From assembly GCF_963675165.1 (NCBI RefSeq), contig NC_087381.1, forward strand, positions 3,038,001-3,102,000: a stretch of DNA of 64,000 nucleotides, read 5' to 3'. Source of the stretch: Halichondria panicea (Eukaryota > Porifera > Demospongiae > Suberitida > Halichondriidae). Below, in pieces: positions 1 through 12,200 of this stretch (position 1 is its first letter; every line of letters begins with the position of its first letter). The notes beneath the pieces are model-generated. The model was given only the letters and a program-made list of their open reading frames with translations, had not been told where the DNA came from and did not search any database. The position numbers and the translations under genes are program-made.

Positions 1-1262
1 CCTTGAACATTTGGATTGGCCCCTTTTTGAAGAAGGATTTGTACACACTCTAAGTGTCCTTGTTCGGCTACCAGGTGTAGAGCTGTGAGGTTGTCCTGTA
101 TAATTAGTCAGATTTATGGGTTTGGGTTTCGTAAATACGTGCATATACAGTACTTAAATTAATATAATTATAACATGTATATACATGTACCTTAATCAAC
201 GAGTCCACTTGTACGCCAGGTTCCTTCAATAACAGTTTTAGAGCTTCAGTGTGGCCATACATTGCAGCAGTCTGAAAAGGCAGCCTCCCTTTCTGCAAAG
301 AAGTCAGTCTATTATTGGAGACAGTAAACTGATCAACAAAATTAAGTTGACGTTGTACATATAATACTTATATATAATATGTCATGCATAACAAGTATAT
401 TTATGGTATTATAATAATGATGACTGACCTCGTCTTTGCTTTTCAGGTCACACTCAGCTATCACTTGAAAGGAAGGTTTAAGCTCCTTCAGCAGAAATCG
501 TATCAAATTCGGGCTACCACTTGTAGCAGCAAAATGGATAGGTGTAGTTCCATCGATGGCCTTCTCATTTACATCAAGTAGTTCGTGTTGTTGAATCTCA
601 GACATCAAGTACTTTACTACATTGACGTTCCCACTTCTGCAGGCATTGTGTAGTGGAGAGCAATCATTGTTATCCAGACAACTACTTGTAGGATCTACTT
701 GCTGAGAACCGACAAGATATTTAACGATGTGTAGATGTCCGTTAAGAGCAGCAAGATGAAGTGGTGTTTCTTTATTCATGGATTCAGTTGCCGCATTGAG
801 TTTCCTGTCTTCAATGAAGTACCTAACAATATTGAGATCCCCACAAGCTGCTGCAGTGTGAAGTAGATCATGAAACCTAAGGTCGAAGTGTAAAACTTCA
901 ATCAGGAACCGGACTTGGGTTATTTCTCCATTGAACACGGCTGAATGAATCTTGATTGGTGGTACTTTATTCCATTTGGCATGAAACTGTATGTATGCTG
1001 GGAAGGAGTTAATGCCTGACAGCAAACTTGTTATCAAACGTGAAGCTATGTCGTTAACCTGCAAGATAATTATGACAAAGATGGTGGCTGTGGAAAATAT
1101 ACAATGTCATGTATACCTCTATATCTGTGTTAAAATCGCTTTCAAGACTAGTACTGTATCCAGAGTCAGAATGAGAACTCTTTGATTTCACAACTATTGA
1201 CTGATCGTCGAGTTCCACAGATGACTGAGCACTTTGATTGTTATCGTTGTCCGAGTCAGTAT
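1..1262 (-). CDS. Gene F DSG exon (1117-1262) and first ankyrin exons
   Basis: The DSG exon is shorter than in the paralogues (146 bp against 194) and carries SHSDSGYSTSLES. The main ankyrin exon 429-1058 codes 210 residues with repeats such as KETPLHLAALNGHLHIVKYL and CSPLHNACRSGNVNVVKYL. Exons 191-292 (RLPFQTAAMYGHTEALKLLL) and 1-96 follow, and more repeats should lie left of the window. Confidence 0.85.
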
Positions 1263-4200
1263 CTGAGAGTACGAGAACAGAAACCTTCTAGCATGATTAT
1301 AGCGTGATTATAGTTTATCGTCAACAGCTATTAATGTATCTGTCAATGCACAAAAAAACTTACCGCTATCTGAACTGCTTGAATTGGCATCCTAATAAAT
1401 TAGCAAGAGTAAATTAATGTCGTGTATAATCATCACTAAAGAGCACATTCATTAATGAAAATGTTAGCTGAATACTGATCATCCATGCAGTTTTGTAGTT
1501 TCGCATATCAATGGTCAGTTTAAGTGGCCGCTATACATAATGAAAGCACCGCGGGTGCTGATGCCTCGGTTGAGGTGCCAAACCTATACATAACATAAAG
1601 CTACTAATAGCGTTTTATACACACACATTATAATTATCATGAATTTGATGAAAAATCTTGCATTGATTAATTTTAATTTGCTGCATGCAGGCAGAATCCA
1701 GAATCACAGGGAAACACAAAGAGTGGGTAATGATCGACCATGATTATTGTTAAAAACGATCGATGCCAAAAGTTCAAGCCAAGATTAATGGCTGCATCAG
1801 TAGAGCCTTGCAGCTCTCTTCTCACTGTTGCAGCTACCAATAGCTAGCGTTCTAGTGCAGAGCTAACTACTATAAGTAGAGTAGCAACACTCCATGGACA
1901 ACTTTCGCTACGCACTCTTCTGAAAAGGCTGCAATGGCATTCCAAGTAAGCAAAACTAGGCATACCTCGAGAACGAAGCATTATTTTGCAAATCCACAAA
2001 TTACAATCCAAGTAAACATGACTAGAAGCCTATAGAAACTCTTACTTGCACTTGATTCATCCTTGAGCAGCTGTAGCAGTCTACACAGACACACACACAC
2101 ACACAAACACACTACCGTATACCTCGCTTACGCATGTGCACCGAGGCATAATTATGCCAATGTCCCCCACTTTCTCTTTCCTCAGATATATATAATATAT
2201 AGAACATTGAAAAACGAAAGCCGAAATGTTACCTCATCTGCTTTTTTGGGCATAATATCATCGCATGATATACCAAGAGATGGGGACAACTTCTTGGGTA
2301 GGGAGGATTGTTGTCGCTCTTCATCCTCCGGTTTGGGTGGTTGCTCAGATGTGGTTGCTAGTTGGGGATCCAGGTTTTCAGTTGTGCGTGGCCCTCTTTC
2401 TTTAGATATGGGATATAGTTGTGGTTCCTTTTCATCGGTTGTAATCTGTTGTTGCTCTTGTGTGTGGGATGACTGGGGCAGGTTCTCAAGAGGAGTTGGG
2501 GTTGGTCGAGGATCCATGTCTTCGTCCTGCCTGAGAAACATATTTTAGGCAGAACAAATTTATATGATACTACCACACATTAAGCTTACTTACGTATACC
2601 TTTTGTTTTCCTTTTCCTTTTCTTCGTCAAATGGGAGAAGCCGCGCTCCAATCTCACTGAGTGCCAACTGTTGAGAAGGGGACAGAGGGAAGATATGCTC
2701 AGCAACAGCTGCAGAAACCAAGAAATGTAACTCAACACAGCCTTTCTTGACGGAACAAAGTTGTAAAGCATTGAATTCCAGGCCTAAGATTTCAGCAACT
2801 TTGTCTTGTAGCACTATAACCCCGTTTAGTGTTAATGTCGACTCCGTGCATTTTAGCGCAAACACTTTGGCCATCTTACGAGACCTGCATGACGAAAAAG
2901 CAGACGGAGGAACTTCGAAAACACTTCTCTGGCAGAAAGTTTTAAAATCATCAAGGTATTGTTCGAGCATTTTGTGATCGACAGCAGAACCAGAGTGTTG
3001 AATAAGCAGCTCAATGATTTGGTAGTTCAAGAATGATATATAATTGTAGGTTCGAAGTGTGGAGAATATTCTGGCAAGGCTGTTAGCAGCAAGGACCATC
3101 ACTTTGTGCTCAGTATCAAGTGCACTCACATCTTGATCTTTTGGAAGAACAGCACTCAGTACACAATCCCGTAGATTGTCTAAGGTATCTCTTCCTTCAA
3201 TTGACTTCCGAATACACAATGAGAAATCAGAAAACTTGATCATAATCTTTCTTGTATCGAGTATCAATTTTTCTTCCAAATACTTGACATATTCATCATC
3301 AAGACCGGCAACATCAAGATAAGGAAAGAGGGTGGTAGTTTCCACAGATATTGTTTTCTTGGGGCAACCTTCTTTGGAGAAGAATTGTTGTGGAGAACAC
3401 TCTTTGCAGTAAGGACACACAAAAATGTCACGATTATCGGTGGCAGAATGAAACGACTCATCTCCAGAAGAAACGTCACCATCGTCTGCTGGCTCAGCTG
3501 GGTGGTCAGGTTGGAGTGTGTCACTCCTTTCTAGTGAGTCTTGCAACCACTTGGCAGAGGAGAGTGTTTCCTGGGCACAGCCTCCTGGTATACTAAATTC
3601 TGAGAATGGAGAATAATTTATAGTGATTGACCAATATCATAGACCAACCACGTGGAATACTCACCTTCAAGGTCATTGTGTGTGTCAGATGATTCTTGAA
3701 TACTAGAAGACTGAGTTGGAAGTGAATTGAATAAATCCTTAGTCCAGTTCTCTGATTTCAAAGATTGGGTCGTGGTGGTGTCATTCGGTATTGTACGTTC
3801 CTGCATGGAGACAATCAGGTAAGAGTATACGTAGGTGTGGTTAATTATTCCAGGATAAAAATCATCACTGAAACATATACATATAATTATAATAGTCTAG
3901 AGATACGAAGTGTACACACAAACTCACTTTTAAGTACTGACAGATTTGATCGGCAATCTCTTCCTTCCTTAACTTTACCAACATCTCCAGAAGCGTCTTG
4001 AATGTCGCTTGTTCAGGATTCTTTCCTTTCCAGATTTTCAAGCACTTAATCACGGCTAATTGATTAGTTTTTGCACCTTTGACATCGGTTTGTTCACCAG
4101 GGGTTAATTCCATCACATCGACATAAAAATCAACATCATCAAAATAGGCAGCCAAATAGGGTATGTCTACTTGTTGAATTTGACAGTCGACTTGAGAAGG

Positions 4201-5769
4201 ACTGAGTTGATATTTGTCCAATAGCCCTTGAAGAACTGTACTCACTGCAGTTCATTGTAAACATAATTATATAATTATAACAGGTTGTTAAACAGAAAAC
4301 AGCATAGGGCATGATTACTTATACATAACATTTTATATGCACTATTATAGCGACAAACATTAAAGTAACTTGCATACCATACTGAGTTAAACCTAAATTA
4401 AGTAACTCCTTCCAGGTTAGAAGAGGCCCTGATTTCAAACGGTGATCAAGCATTTCACGAAGACAGTTGCTGTCATCATTAGCCTACTGCTTTCTGATAA
4501 TATCTAGTGTGACAATATGAGCTTTCCCAATCTCTGTTCTGAGAGTAGCACAGTTTATGATGAGCTTCGTTTACGGTGTGAGCACTATAATGTATATACC
4601 GTAGTTAAACGTTAACGGGCGTCACCGTCCTCATCGTTGCACGGAAAGAGAATGGGAGCCAAGCCTATAGCTACAGTTTTGTTCTGGCCTGTTACAGAAT
4701 AGCATTATGAATCTCATTATTTTAAGTGGGTGTTAGCCAATAGTAAGTGTGCCTCTCAGTCAATAGCATGTACAAAATTCACACTCGGTAAAGTTAAGTG
4801 GGTGTGTCCATTTGAAATACTGTAATCTGATTGGAGCCGGTGGAATTCCACGGACAGAATAAAACTGTATTGGGTTCCGTCCTCTTTTCGTACAACAGTA
4901 GAGGCGGCGCCGGGTCTAGTTAAATTCCAAACCACCCATATCAAATAACCGCCCATCCCATACTTTTGCCTGATCGTAGAAGCGCGCATGCGTATAATTG
5001 GGTCAAATGTCAACATGATGGAAGATTTTTCATTGATAAATAGCTATATATATCAGAAACGTAAGACTTAAAACTTGCTAGAGACTTATACAACTTTGTT
5101 AAATCTATCTTAGAACAAACAACAATCATTCAACTTAAGATGATCGAGACTATACTTCCAGCTCAGGCCCCTTTCTCTCTTGTGCCAGGGTGTCTTCGAT
5201 CTGTGATCTGCATGTAACTGTACAGAAGATGGAACTGGGTCGTTTTCACAGTACCATAGCTAACTCTCTTGGATGGGCGCTTGCACGGTTCAGTAGCCAC
5301 ATAATCAAATACCTGCCCACCCCTTCTTTAGCCTAAATACATATAGCTATCAGAACAGGTGGGCGGTTCGATGGTTAACTATGGTATAGATCTACATATA
5401 AGAGTACCCCCATGCAGTTATTTGGCACCGACATTAAATCTTACCCATTCGAGGTCCAGGATTGCTCTCAATGTCTCCAGCTAGCAGCAAGAGGTGGGAA
5501 AGAGAGTGGAGCAACACAACAATTGATATCACCAGAAGACCAACGTTCCTTGTATGTTTTAGGAATTTGTTTTTATCTTGAGAGCTCAGAAATGTGAGAA
5601 TATATAATAAAAGCAATCCTCCTTGAACCACTTTCGCAGTAGTACCCACTGTATCACTGAAGTGTAGAGGCTGGTGTTTTGTCGAGGGAGCTTTACTGTG
5701 TGGTCGTGATCCCCTCCCACCACTGAACAGCCCAATGCGAGCTCTCCACAACTCCACAGAGATCCCCAT
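1..5769 (-). CDS. Gene F: 2A - Death - mid-domain - ankyrin protein, 3' end outside window
   Basis: Exons from 5' to 3': 5445-5769, 3928-4244, 3665-3800, 2594-3599, 2233-2530, 1364-1391, 1117-1262, 429-1058, 191-292 and 1-96 (incomplete). All junctions have GT/AG signals and phases agree, giving about 1028 codons in the window with no stop. Order: two hydrophobic segments plus a 2A-like motif; one Death domain (DD3); linker; a divergent mid-domain; a Pro/Gln/Glu-rich exon found only in this copy; Ser/Asp-rich DSG exon; ankyrin repeats. DD2 is decayed and the phases allow it to be skipped. F is the most divergent copy. The role in Death-domain signalling is inferred from architecture. Gene span and most exons are firm; the exact splice sites rest on signal and frame only. 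Confidence 0.8.
1561..2149. mobile_element. Terminal-inverted-repeat element, ATGCCTCGGT family
   Basis: It lies in the gene F intron. It begins ATGCCTCGGTTGAGG and ends, after an AC-rich tract, with a small hairpin (CCTCGC ... GCACCGAGGCAT); the outer 10 bp are inverted copies. Related full or shortened copies lie at 16090-16354, 39561-39825 and 45300-45838, and end-only copies near 36483-36516 and 50322-50352. No coding capacity seen. Confidence 0.6.
2233..3599 (-). CDS. Gene F divergent mid-domain and unique Pro/Gln-rich exon
   Basis: Exon 2594-3599 opens EFSIPGGCAQETLSSAKW, resembling gene A, then diverges: an acidic Ser-rich stretch, a Cys cluster CPYCKECSPQQFFSKEGCPK that could bind metal, and a C-terminal half matching the family mid-domain (KGCVELHFLVSAAVAEHIFPL). 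It ends in phase 2. Exon 2233-2530 (about 99 residues) restores phase 0 and is rich in Pro, Glu, Gln, Ser and Thr, so probably disordered. It is absent from the other five genes. Function not recognised. Confidence 0.75.
3928..4590 (-). CDS. Gene F Death domain DD3 (3928-4244) and decayed DD2 (about 4390-4590)
   Basis: DD3 is intact, with the helical pattern DVMELTPGEQTDVKG then LKIWKGKNPEQATFKTLLEML and KLRKEEIADQIC typical of Death domains. Its exon begins later than in the other copies (after CTGCAG at 4245), and its first bases TG join the phase-1 end of exon 1 to give Val. The DD2 homologue upstream has several small deletions and in-frame stops, so it is a relic. Skipping it keeps frame, leaving F with a single Death domain directly after the 2A peptide. 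Confidence 0.75.
4591..5444. other. Gene F intron 1, upper part, no coding feature
   Basis: 854 bp between exon 1 and the DD2 relic. The ORF at 4756-5016 has no Death-domain or other similarity that I can see and no paralogous counterpart. DD1, present here in genes A and B, is not detectable. Confidence 0.5.
5445..5769 (-). CDS. Gene F exon 1: double hydrophobic segment plus 2A-like peptide
   Basis: The exon starts at the MGISVELW methionine shared by all six paralogues and ends GDIESNPGPRM plus one base, in phase 1, at a GTAAGA donor. Residues about 47-62 and 76-96 are hydrophobic; the second runs straight into the 2A core. A conserved acceptor (TTCAG then CTAC) lies just before the ATG at about 5774, and a GTGAG donor lies at 5824-5828, so a short 5' UTR intron is likely. 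Confidence 0.85.
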
Positions 5770-6293
5770 GTAGCTGAATAATTATTAGATTGTACATAGA
5801 TCAAGGAAAAATTATTATGAGTTCTCACCTATATTTAATATTTTATGGCCATCTCTTTGCACTCTGATCTCACTGTACTGTGTGTTAGTTTGGTAAAGAT
5901 GGTTAATTCTCCTAATAGTAAATTTTTTGGCTTCTGTGGTTTGGAAGAAGTTCTGCCATATCAGTGTGTAATTTTATGGCACATGTATACCCTAAAAGCC
6001 ATACACCTAGAGATTTCCAAAAGCTAGCTATAGCCTCCATAAGGCACCATAATTAATTATATGACTATTTCTTGTTTTGCATATAGATCTATATAGTAGC
6101 CTCGAAAACGTAATTACTAAAATGTGAGTAAAAAGCATGCGCAGCGCCTTATTTAGAAGAAGTACAGTAATACACTGTAGACAAAAAAGTATCGACAAAC
6201 TAGTTATAATTATAGAGTCTATACATGTCATGCACATAATTGTAAAGCCGGCCGAGTGTGCATAATTCATAGTTAGCAATAATAATCCATACA
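5770..6293 (-). promoter_or_regulatory. Spacer between genes E and F with likely promoter and 5' UTR exon of F
   Basis: Only about 524 bp separate the stop codon of E from the start of F, so 3' UTR, promoter and 5' UTR must all fit here. The region closely matches the spacer at 23131-23653. A GTGAG donor at 5824-5828 and the acceptor before exon 1 outline a short 5' UTR intron. I see no clear TATA box or poly(A) signal. Confidence 0.4.
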
Positions 6294-9200
6294 CTACTTC
6301 CTGTTGAACAGCACACTAGCTACTTGGTATACCAATAGCATCTGGTATATAAGAAAGTGACCACACAATTTTGCTGTGTCCATTGCTGTTATTCCCATCT
6401 GCATAAAAATAATAATTATGATAAAAGAGATGCTGATAATTGTTGAAGTGCAGCATTTACCTTATCCATAACTTTTGGATTGGCTCTATTCTTGAGGAGA
6501 ATACTGACAATCTCTATTTGTCCCTTGATAACTGCTAGCTGTAGAGCTGTCGTTCCTCTGGCATTCTGGACATTGACGTGAGCTTTCGCACCAACCAATA
6601 GTTCCACTATAGCGAGATTACCTCTTTGAGAGGCAAGCATTAAAGGGCTCCATCTCTCCTGCATGTATACATATACAAATAAGTCGGGTTACAAAATATT
6701 TATTCAGCATACAGCATACCGCTTTTGTACTACGTAAGTCTTGGACAAAAACTTGACAGAAGCAATGATTTTGATATAGTATGCAAAAACGGTGTATTAC
6801 ATGTGCTATTATATAAGGGTTCTTTATTTGATGATGTACATGGCAAAGACAATGCACCTTGAGGTCATACGTAATATTAGCATCAGCTCCATTGTTAAGG
6901 AGTACACGGACACACTCTGTTTGTTCATTGTCAGTGGCTTGAAATAGAGCTGTAGATCCATTGATGGAGGAAGCATAATTTACTGGAGCCTTCGCAGCAA
7001 GAAGAAGTTTAACCACAGACGAATGACCCTTTTGTGCCGCTTTCATGAGGGGACTCCACCCACTCTATACAGACAATAATGCACCATAAAATTTATATAT
7101 TATAGGGGATCAAAATTAATTATGATAGCATAAGCATGCATTAATTCACATGCACTAAAAATTAACCTGCATATAGAATGTATCACGTACAACTTTAATA
7201 CACAACAATTAAAGAAAATGTTGGCACGTAATTAGTGCCACAAGCTGTTTATTGGCCAGGTATAGTAGATCGTGGTCAAGGGCCTTTACATAGCCATGTA
7301 ATAACTATTACATACAGTATGCACTCTTACTTTGTCCACAGCTTTTAGATCGGCTCCATTTTTAAGGAAAACTCGGGCACACTCTGTTCGTCCATGAAAA
7401 GCAGCTATTAATAGAGCAGTTGCTCCATGTGGTCCTTGAGCATTAACGCGAGCTTTGGCAGCAACCAATAGTTTCACTATCGCAAGATGACCATTTTGTG
7501 ATGCTATCAATAGAGGGCTCCATCTTTCCTGTATATGTATTATAATTATATACACCACATAATTAGCACACATTTATTAAAACTGAGTCACTCTAATAAT
7601 TAATAGTATGGCTAAGCACGAGTAGCCATACTATTGATTGTTAATTGTTTGTGATGCAGTTTTAAGAACATTTTTAACTGCAGTTTCAGTAAAAACATTA
7701 GCCGCGGCCGTTATTCGAACGTGCGGTCGTCAAGGCAGTAATTGCACGTCGTTAATGACGACGTGCAATTACTAATACGCGATTAATCACTGTACGAATC
7801 ACAGTGAATAATAGGACAACATGCGATTATTATGAATATAGCATTGTAACGACAAAAATTCTGTGTTAATATACTGCACGTATAGCACACATTGTACTCT
7901 CTCTTGAGTGAAAAGCCCTGTTGTATATTATATATATATATATATAGCTGTTGATACCTTGTCGGCAATATTGGCGTCAGCTCCACTCTTAAGGAGTACA
8001 TGGACACACTCTGTATGACCTGCACCAGTGGCTTGAAATAGAGCCGTAGATCCATCCAATAATTGAGCATTAAGTGGAGCCTTTGCATTAATGAGTAAAT
8101 CAACCACAGTGGGGTGACCAAAGTGAGCCGCTGCCATGAGAGCAGTGCCTCCATTCTGCATAACACAAGCAGACAATAAGTATACGTAATTATAATAAGG
8201 TGTCTTACTTCGTCTTTTAGTTTGGCATTGGCAGCATTCTTTAGGAGAACTCTGACACACTCTGTCTGACCGCCAATGGCAGCCAAATGGAGAGCTGTTC
8301 CATTCTTGACACCTCGTGCATTGACAAGAACATTTGCAGCAATCAAAAGTTTCACAATCTTGAGATGACCATCTCGAGCAGACATCATAAGAGTAGTGAA
8401 CCCCATCTATATAATAGTTAGATACTGTTTGGAGGTGTCTATGGGATTTAGAAGCCCAAAGGCACTGATTTAGTATCACGAGCGTAGCGATAAAACAGTG
8501 TCCTAACTCATTTATATACTATTGTAGTTTTTTTGTACAAAGATCAAAGGAAAAACTATGCTAACTAGTGTTCAAGCTGGCGCTGTGCTAATGCCTCTCG
8601 CCATGTTTTTGCTTTCGCTGAAAAGTATTAGAGTGTTATATTAGTTTCTATAATGAATTTTATATTAAAGTTAGCTTATCTATATAAAGTCACTGAGAAG
8701 AAAAGACTTATTTACATGCATCTATTGTTGTATTATGTGGCTTACTAGGACCTCAAGAAAGAAGAAAATTATTTCTTCCAAGATCTGTAGTTCAGTGTAT
8801 ATAATATCTAAGAAGAAAAGACCTGTGTACATGCATATTGTTATCTATATTGTTATATGGTAGTGTTTTGTGGCTTACCAGGCCTTCAAGACAAAGATGA
8901 TTCTGCCAGGAGGATCTGGATCTGGATCTTGGATATTATTATTTTCTCACACGTGGGGAATGAGCGCGCATGCGCATTACATACACAGGAATAATTAAAG
9001 GGTGTGTCCAAAGAGATCAATTTCACAAATGGCTACTGCTAGCTAGCTGTTTTAACAGATATTTTCTGAGTATTGTAGCTAACAAAAAGCTAGCGCTTTA
9101 GTGCAAGGCTAACTCATATGTTGAATAGAAAGTTTGTGAGAACAGATGATGCTATGAAAGATTCTGAAGAGACTGCAACAGCCTTCAATGTGAGTCAAAC

Positions 9201-12200
9201 TAGCCATAACTCGAGAAAGAAGCTTTAGTTTGCAAATCCACGAATCAAAATCCAAGAGAACGTGGCTAGAACCCTATAGAAGCTGTTAGTTTTCGTCGCA
9301 TTGCAACCGTTGAGCAGTTACAGCTGGAACAGACACACAGACACACACACGTATCCCTCGTGCGGCTACGCCTCGAGGCATAACAAATGCTATAATTATA
9401 GACTAGGATCTACAACTGTAACCACAGACCGTGCTCTATTATTCTGTGGTTGGCATTTTTGGAACAGTTTGGTAGTTAGAGCACTGCGGGGTAGTTAGAG
9501 CACGGTTGGTGGTCAAAATAATTGATTTTTAAGCCATAGAATTGTATAATTGCTCCATGGTTGCAATGCGAGTACAGCTAAGTGATTCTATAAGCTTCTA
9601 GCAATGCCATCTTGCTAACAAAGGCTTTATTCTCGTGTGAAGGCTAGTTTTGCAGTACGTTGGAGGCCATTGCAGTCTCTCCAGAATCAGGAATAGCAAA
9701 ATCTTTTCGTAAAAGGTTGATAATTCTACTTAGTAGTTAGCTCTATACTAGAGCCGATAGCTATTGGTATATAGCTGCAAGAAGCTAAAAACTACAAACC
9801 AGTTAATGCACTGTTTTTAACTCATTTATATACTAGTGCGAATGCGCACACTTTGCCCTCGAGGCGCCTTACTACAATACAATTACTTGAAAACTGGAAA
9901 CTAGGTATATACTAAGTAAATTGCAGGTCTCTGCCATGTACATTACTTCCCATGTATTCTAAATATACAGTGCCAGAACAGTTAAACGATGTTACTTGTA
10001 ACATGTTCACAGTCTTACAACCTTGTCTATTGAATTTGGGGATGCTCCATTCTTGAGAAGAACACTAACACACTCCGATTGTCCTTTGAAAGCAGCCATG
10101 TGGAGAGCTGTATGACCATACTGATTGCGAGCTTTGATCTGAGCCTTGGCAGAGATAAGTTGCATTATAACTTCAGGATGACCTTCTTGAGCAGCAGATA
10201 TTAGAGCTGTGAATCCATGCTGTACAAAAATGATATAAATTAATACAACTTACAAGTGTAACAGGAGAGTTTTAATATGTAAAAAAGACTTACTTTGGTC
10301 TTAGCATTGACCCGAGCCCCATTCCTTATGAGAACATCGACACACTTTGATCGTCCTCGACCAGCAGCCAGCATAAGAGGCGTTGAATCTTTTAGAGAAC
10401 GGCCTTCAATTTGAGCATTGGCAGCGATCAGTAGCTCCACAACTCTAGCATGGCCCTCAAGACAAGCAACCATAAGAGGAGTGAACCCGGCATACTGTAC
10501 ACAAAAAATGTTGATAGATTATTATTATTTTAGTTTTACCCTATTTGGATCTTTGTATCATGCATGGTACACTCTCTAGCGAAGTGAGGCCCATTGTTTA
10601 TCAGCTGTTTATACTTTATACTCAATGTGCATGAGGGAAAGTATGGGACACGTATTATTATAGGCTGCTCAATTATATGCACATGCATGGTAAAGAAGAT
10701 GGGCACCCCCTATAGTTAATTTTGATGTTGAATCTTTATTTGGCGATCATTATTGCTAAGCTCACCGTATTTGACAGATGAACACTTGCTCCAGCAGAGA
10801 TCAACAGATTAACAATATCTTTGGCCCCGTTTCTACTAGCCAACCAGAGAGGAGTGAATTTCTTCTACATAATTAGACAAATACGTGACGACAAATCTTA
10901 AGACTTACAGAATCTACAAAACAGTATTTATAGATTCTAAATATAATCAAAAAGGCATGCAACTGACTATCAACCCTACGTGTGAGCAAAAACCAAGGCC
11001 ACAGACCAGATATACTATATGTACTATACACAAAAAAAATCTATTAATAGAATATAGATATTACTGTACGTTTCCACTACCCCCTTCGGTTTTTGCTCGC
11101 AAGCTATTGCACATCCTCTCTCATTTTATACGCTCTTGATATAAAATACTCACAGAGCTTTGAAAATTTGGGTTAGCCCCTTTTTGAAGAAGAATTTGAA
11201 CACACTCCAAGTATCCTTGTCCGGCTGCAATGTGTAGGGCTGTGAAATCGTCCTGGTGTGGTATAAAATGTGACTGTTATAAACGCATCAGTTCTGCAAT
11301 AACTAAATTACTACACATGCATGTACATGTATAACTATACATGTACCTTCATCAACGAGTTAACTTGTACGCCAGGTTCCTTCAATAATATCTTTAGAGC
11401 TTCAGTGTGGCCATACATTGCAGCAGTCTGAAAAGGCAACCTCCCTTTCTGCACAAAGTAGGAAATTGGAGACAGCAAACTGATCAACAAAATTAAGTTA
11501 ACGTGGTACATGTATAATTATTGTTGCATGTCATGTATTATATACCAGTATTAACTAGAGCACTAAAGTGCAAACCCTCGGCTGGTGACGTGACATGATT
11601 ATAAAGAAACCAGAAGAGTTATTTATAATTATAGAGTAAACAATGGAACTTCGAACAACACGGATTTTCGAACGATTTAGCACCACGGTAAGCAAAAACA
11701 AACAGCGATATGCAGAATCTGGCCCTACACAAGCCGACTTACATGCCTTAAGAACAAGCTGGGTTGAATAGCAACGTTGTAGCTCTTGCAATGATGACGT
11801 AATAATCCAGAAAACAAAAGTGTGCGATAGTTGGAATTTCAAAAAGTAATGTATCCCCGAACCGAGGTACTTGCCGCTTTAATTAGCTAATATTGAGCTT
11901 CCCATCAGCTTTAGTATGTCCTATTTAGTATGTAGTGAACATAAGCAACACTAAAATTACTTCACTGCTACTCAAAACAACAATAAACTTTCGAACATGC
12001 AGTAAGTGCTGAATCAGTACTTTTAACACCCACGTGGATGGTTGTATAATGTATACATAGATTGAATAGAGAGAGGGATTGGAAACGGAAGTTACCTCGA
12101 ATTATATCCGCGTTACGCCAGGGTTTAATCGAGGCTGTGTATCTAACGTTGGTAAAATCTTGTCTGCTAGATTATACTACATTTGTACTAAAACTTGCAC

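Noticed and set aside
2063-2548. 161-residue plus-strand ORF
   Set aside because: Antisense of the gene F Pro/Gln-rich exon plus an AC tract; the minus-strand frame fits splice phases.
4756-5016. Possible extra Death domain in gene F
   Set aside because: No similarity to DD1 or DD2 patterns; probably a chance ORF.
7928-8479. 183-residue minus-strand ORF
   Set aside because: Only 7958-8155 is a real ankyrin exon; the rest reads intron and an out-of-frame neighbouring exon.
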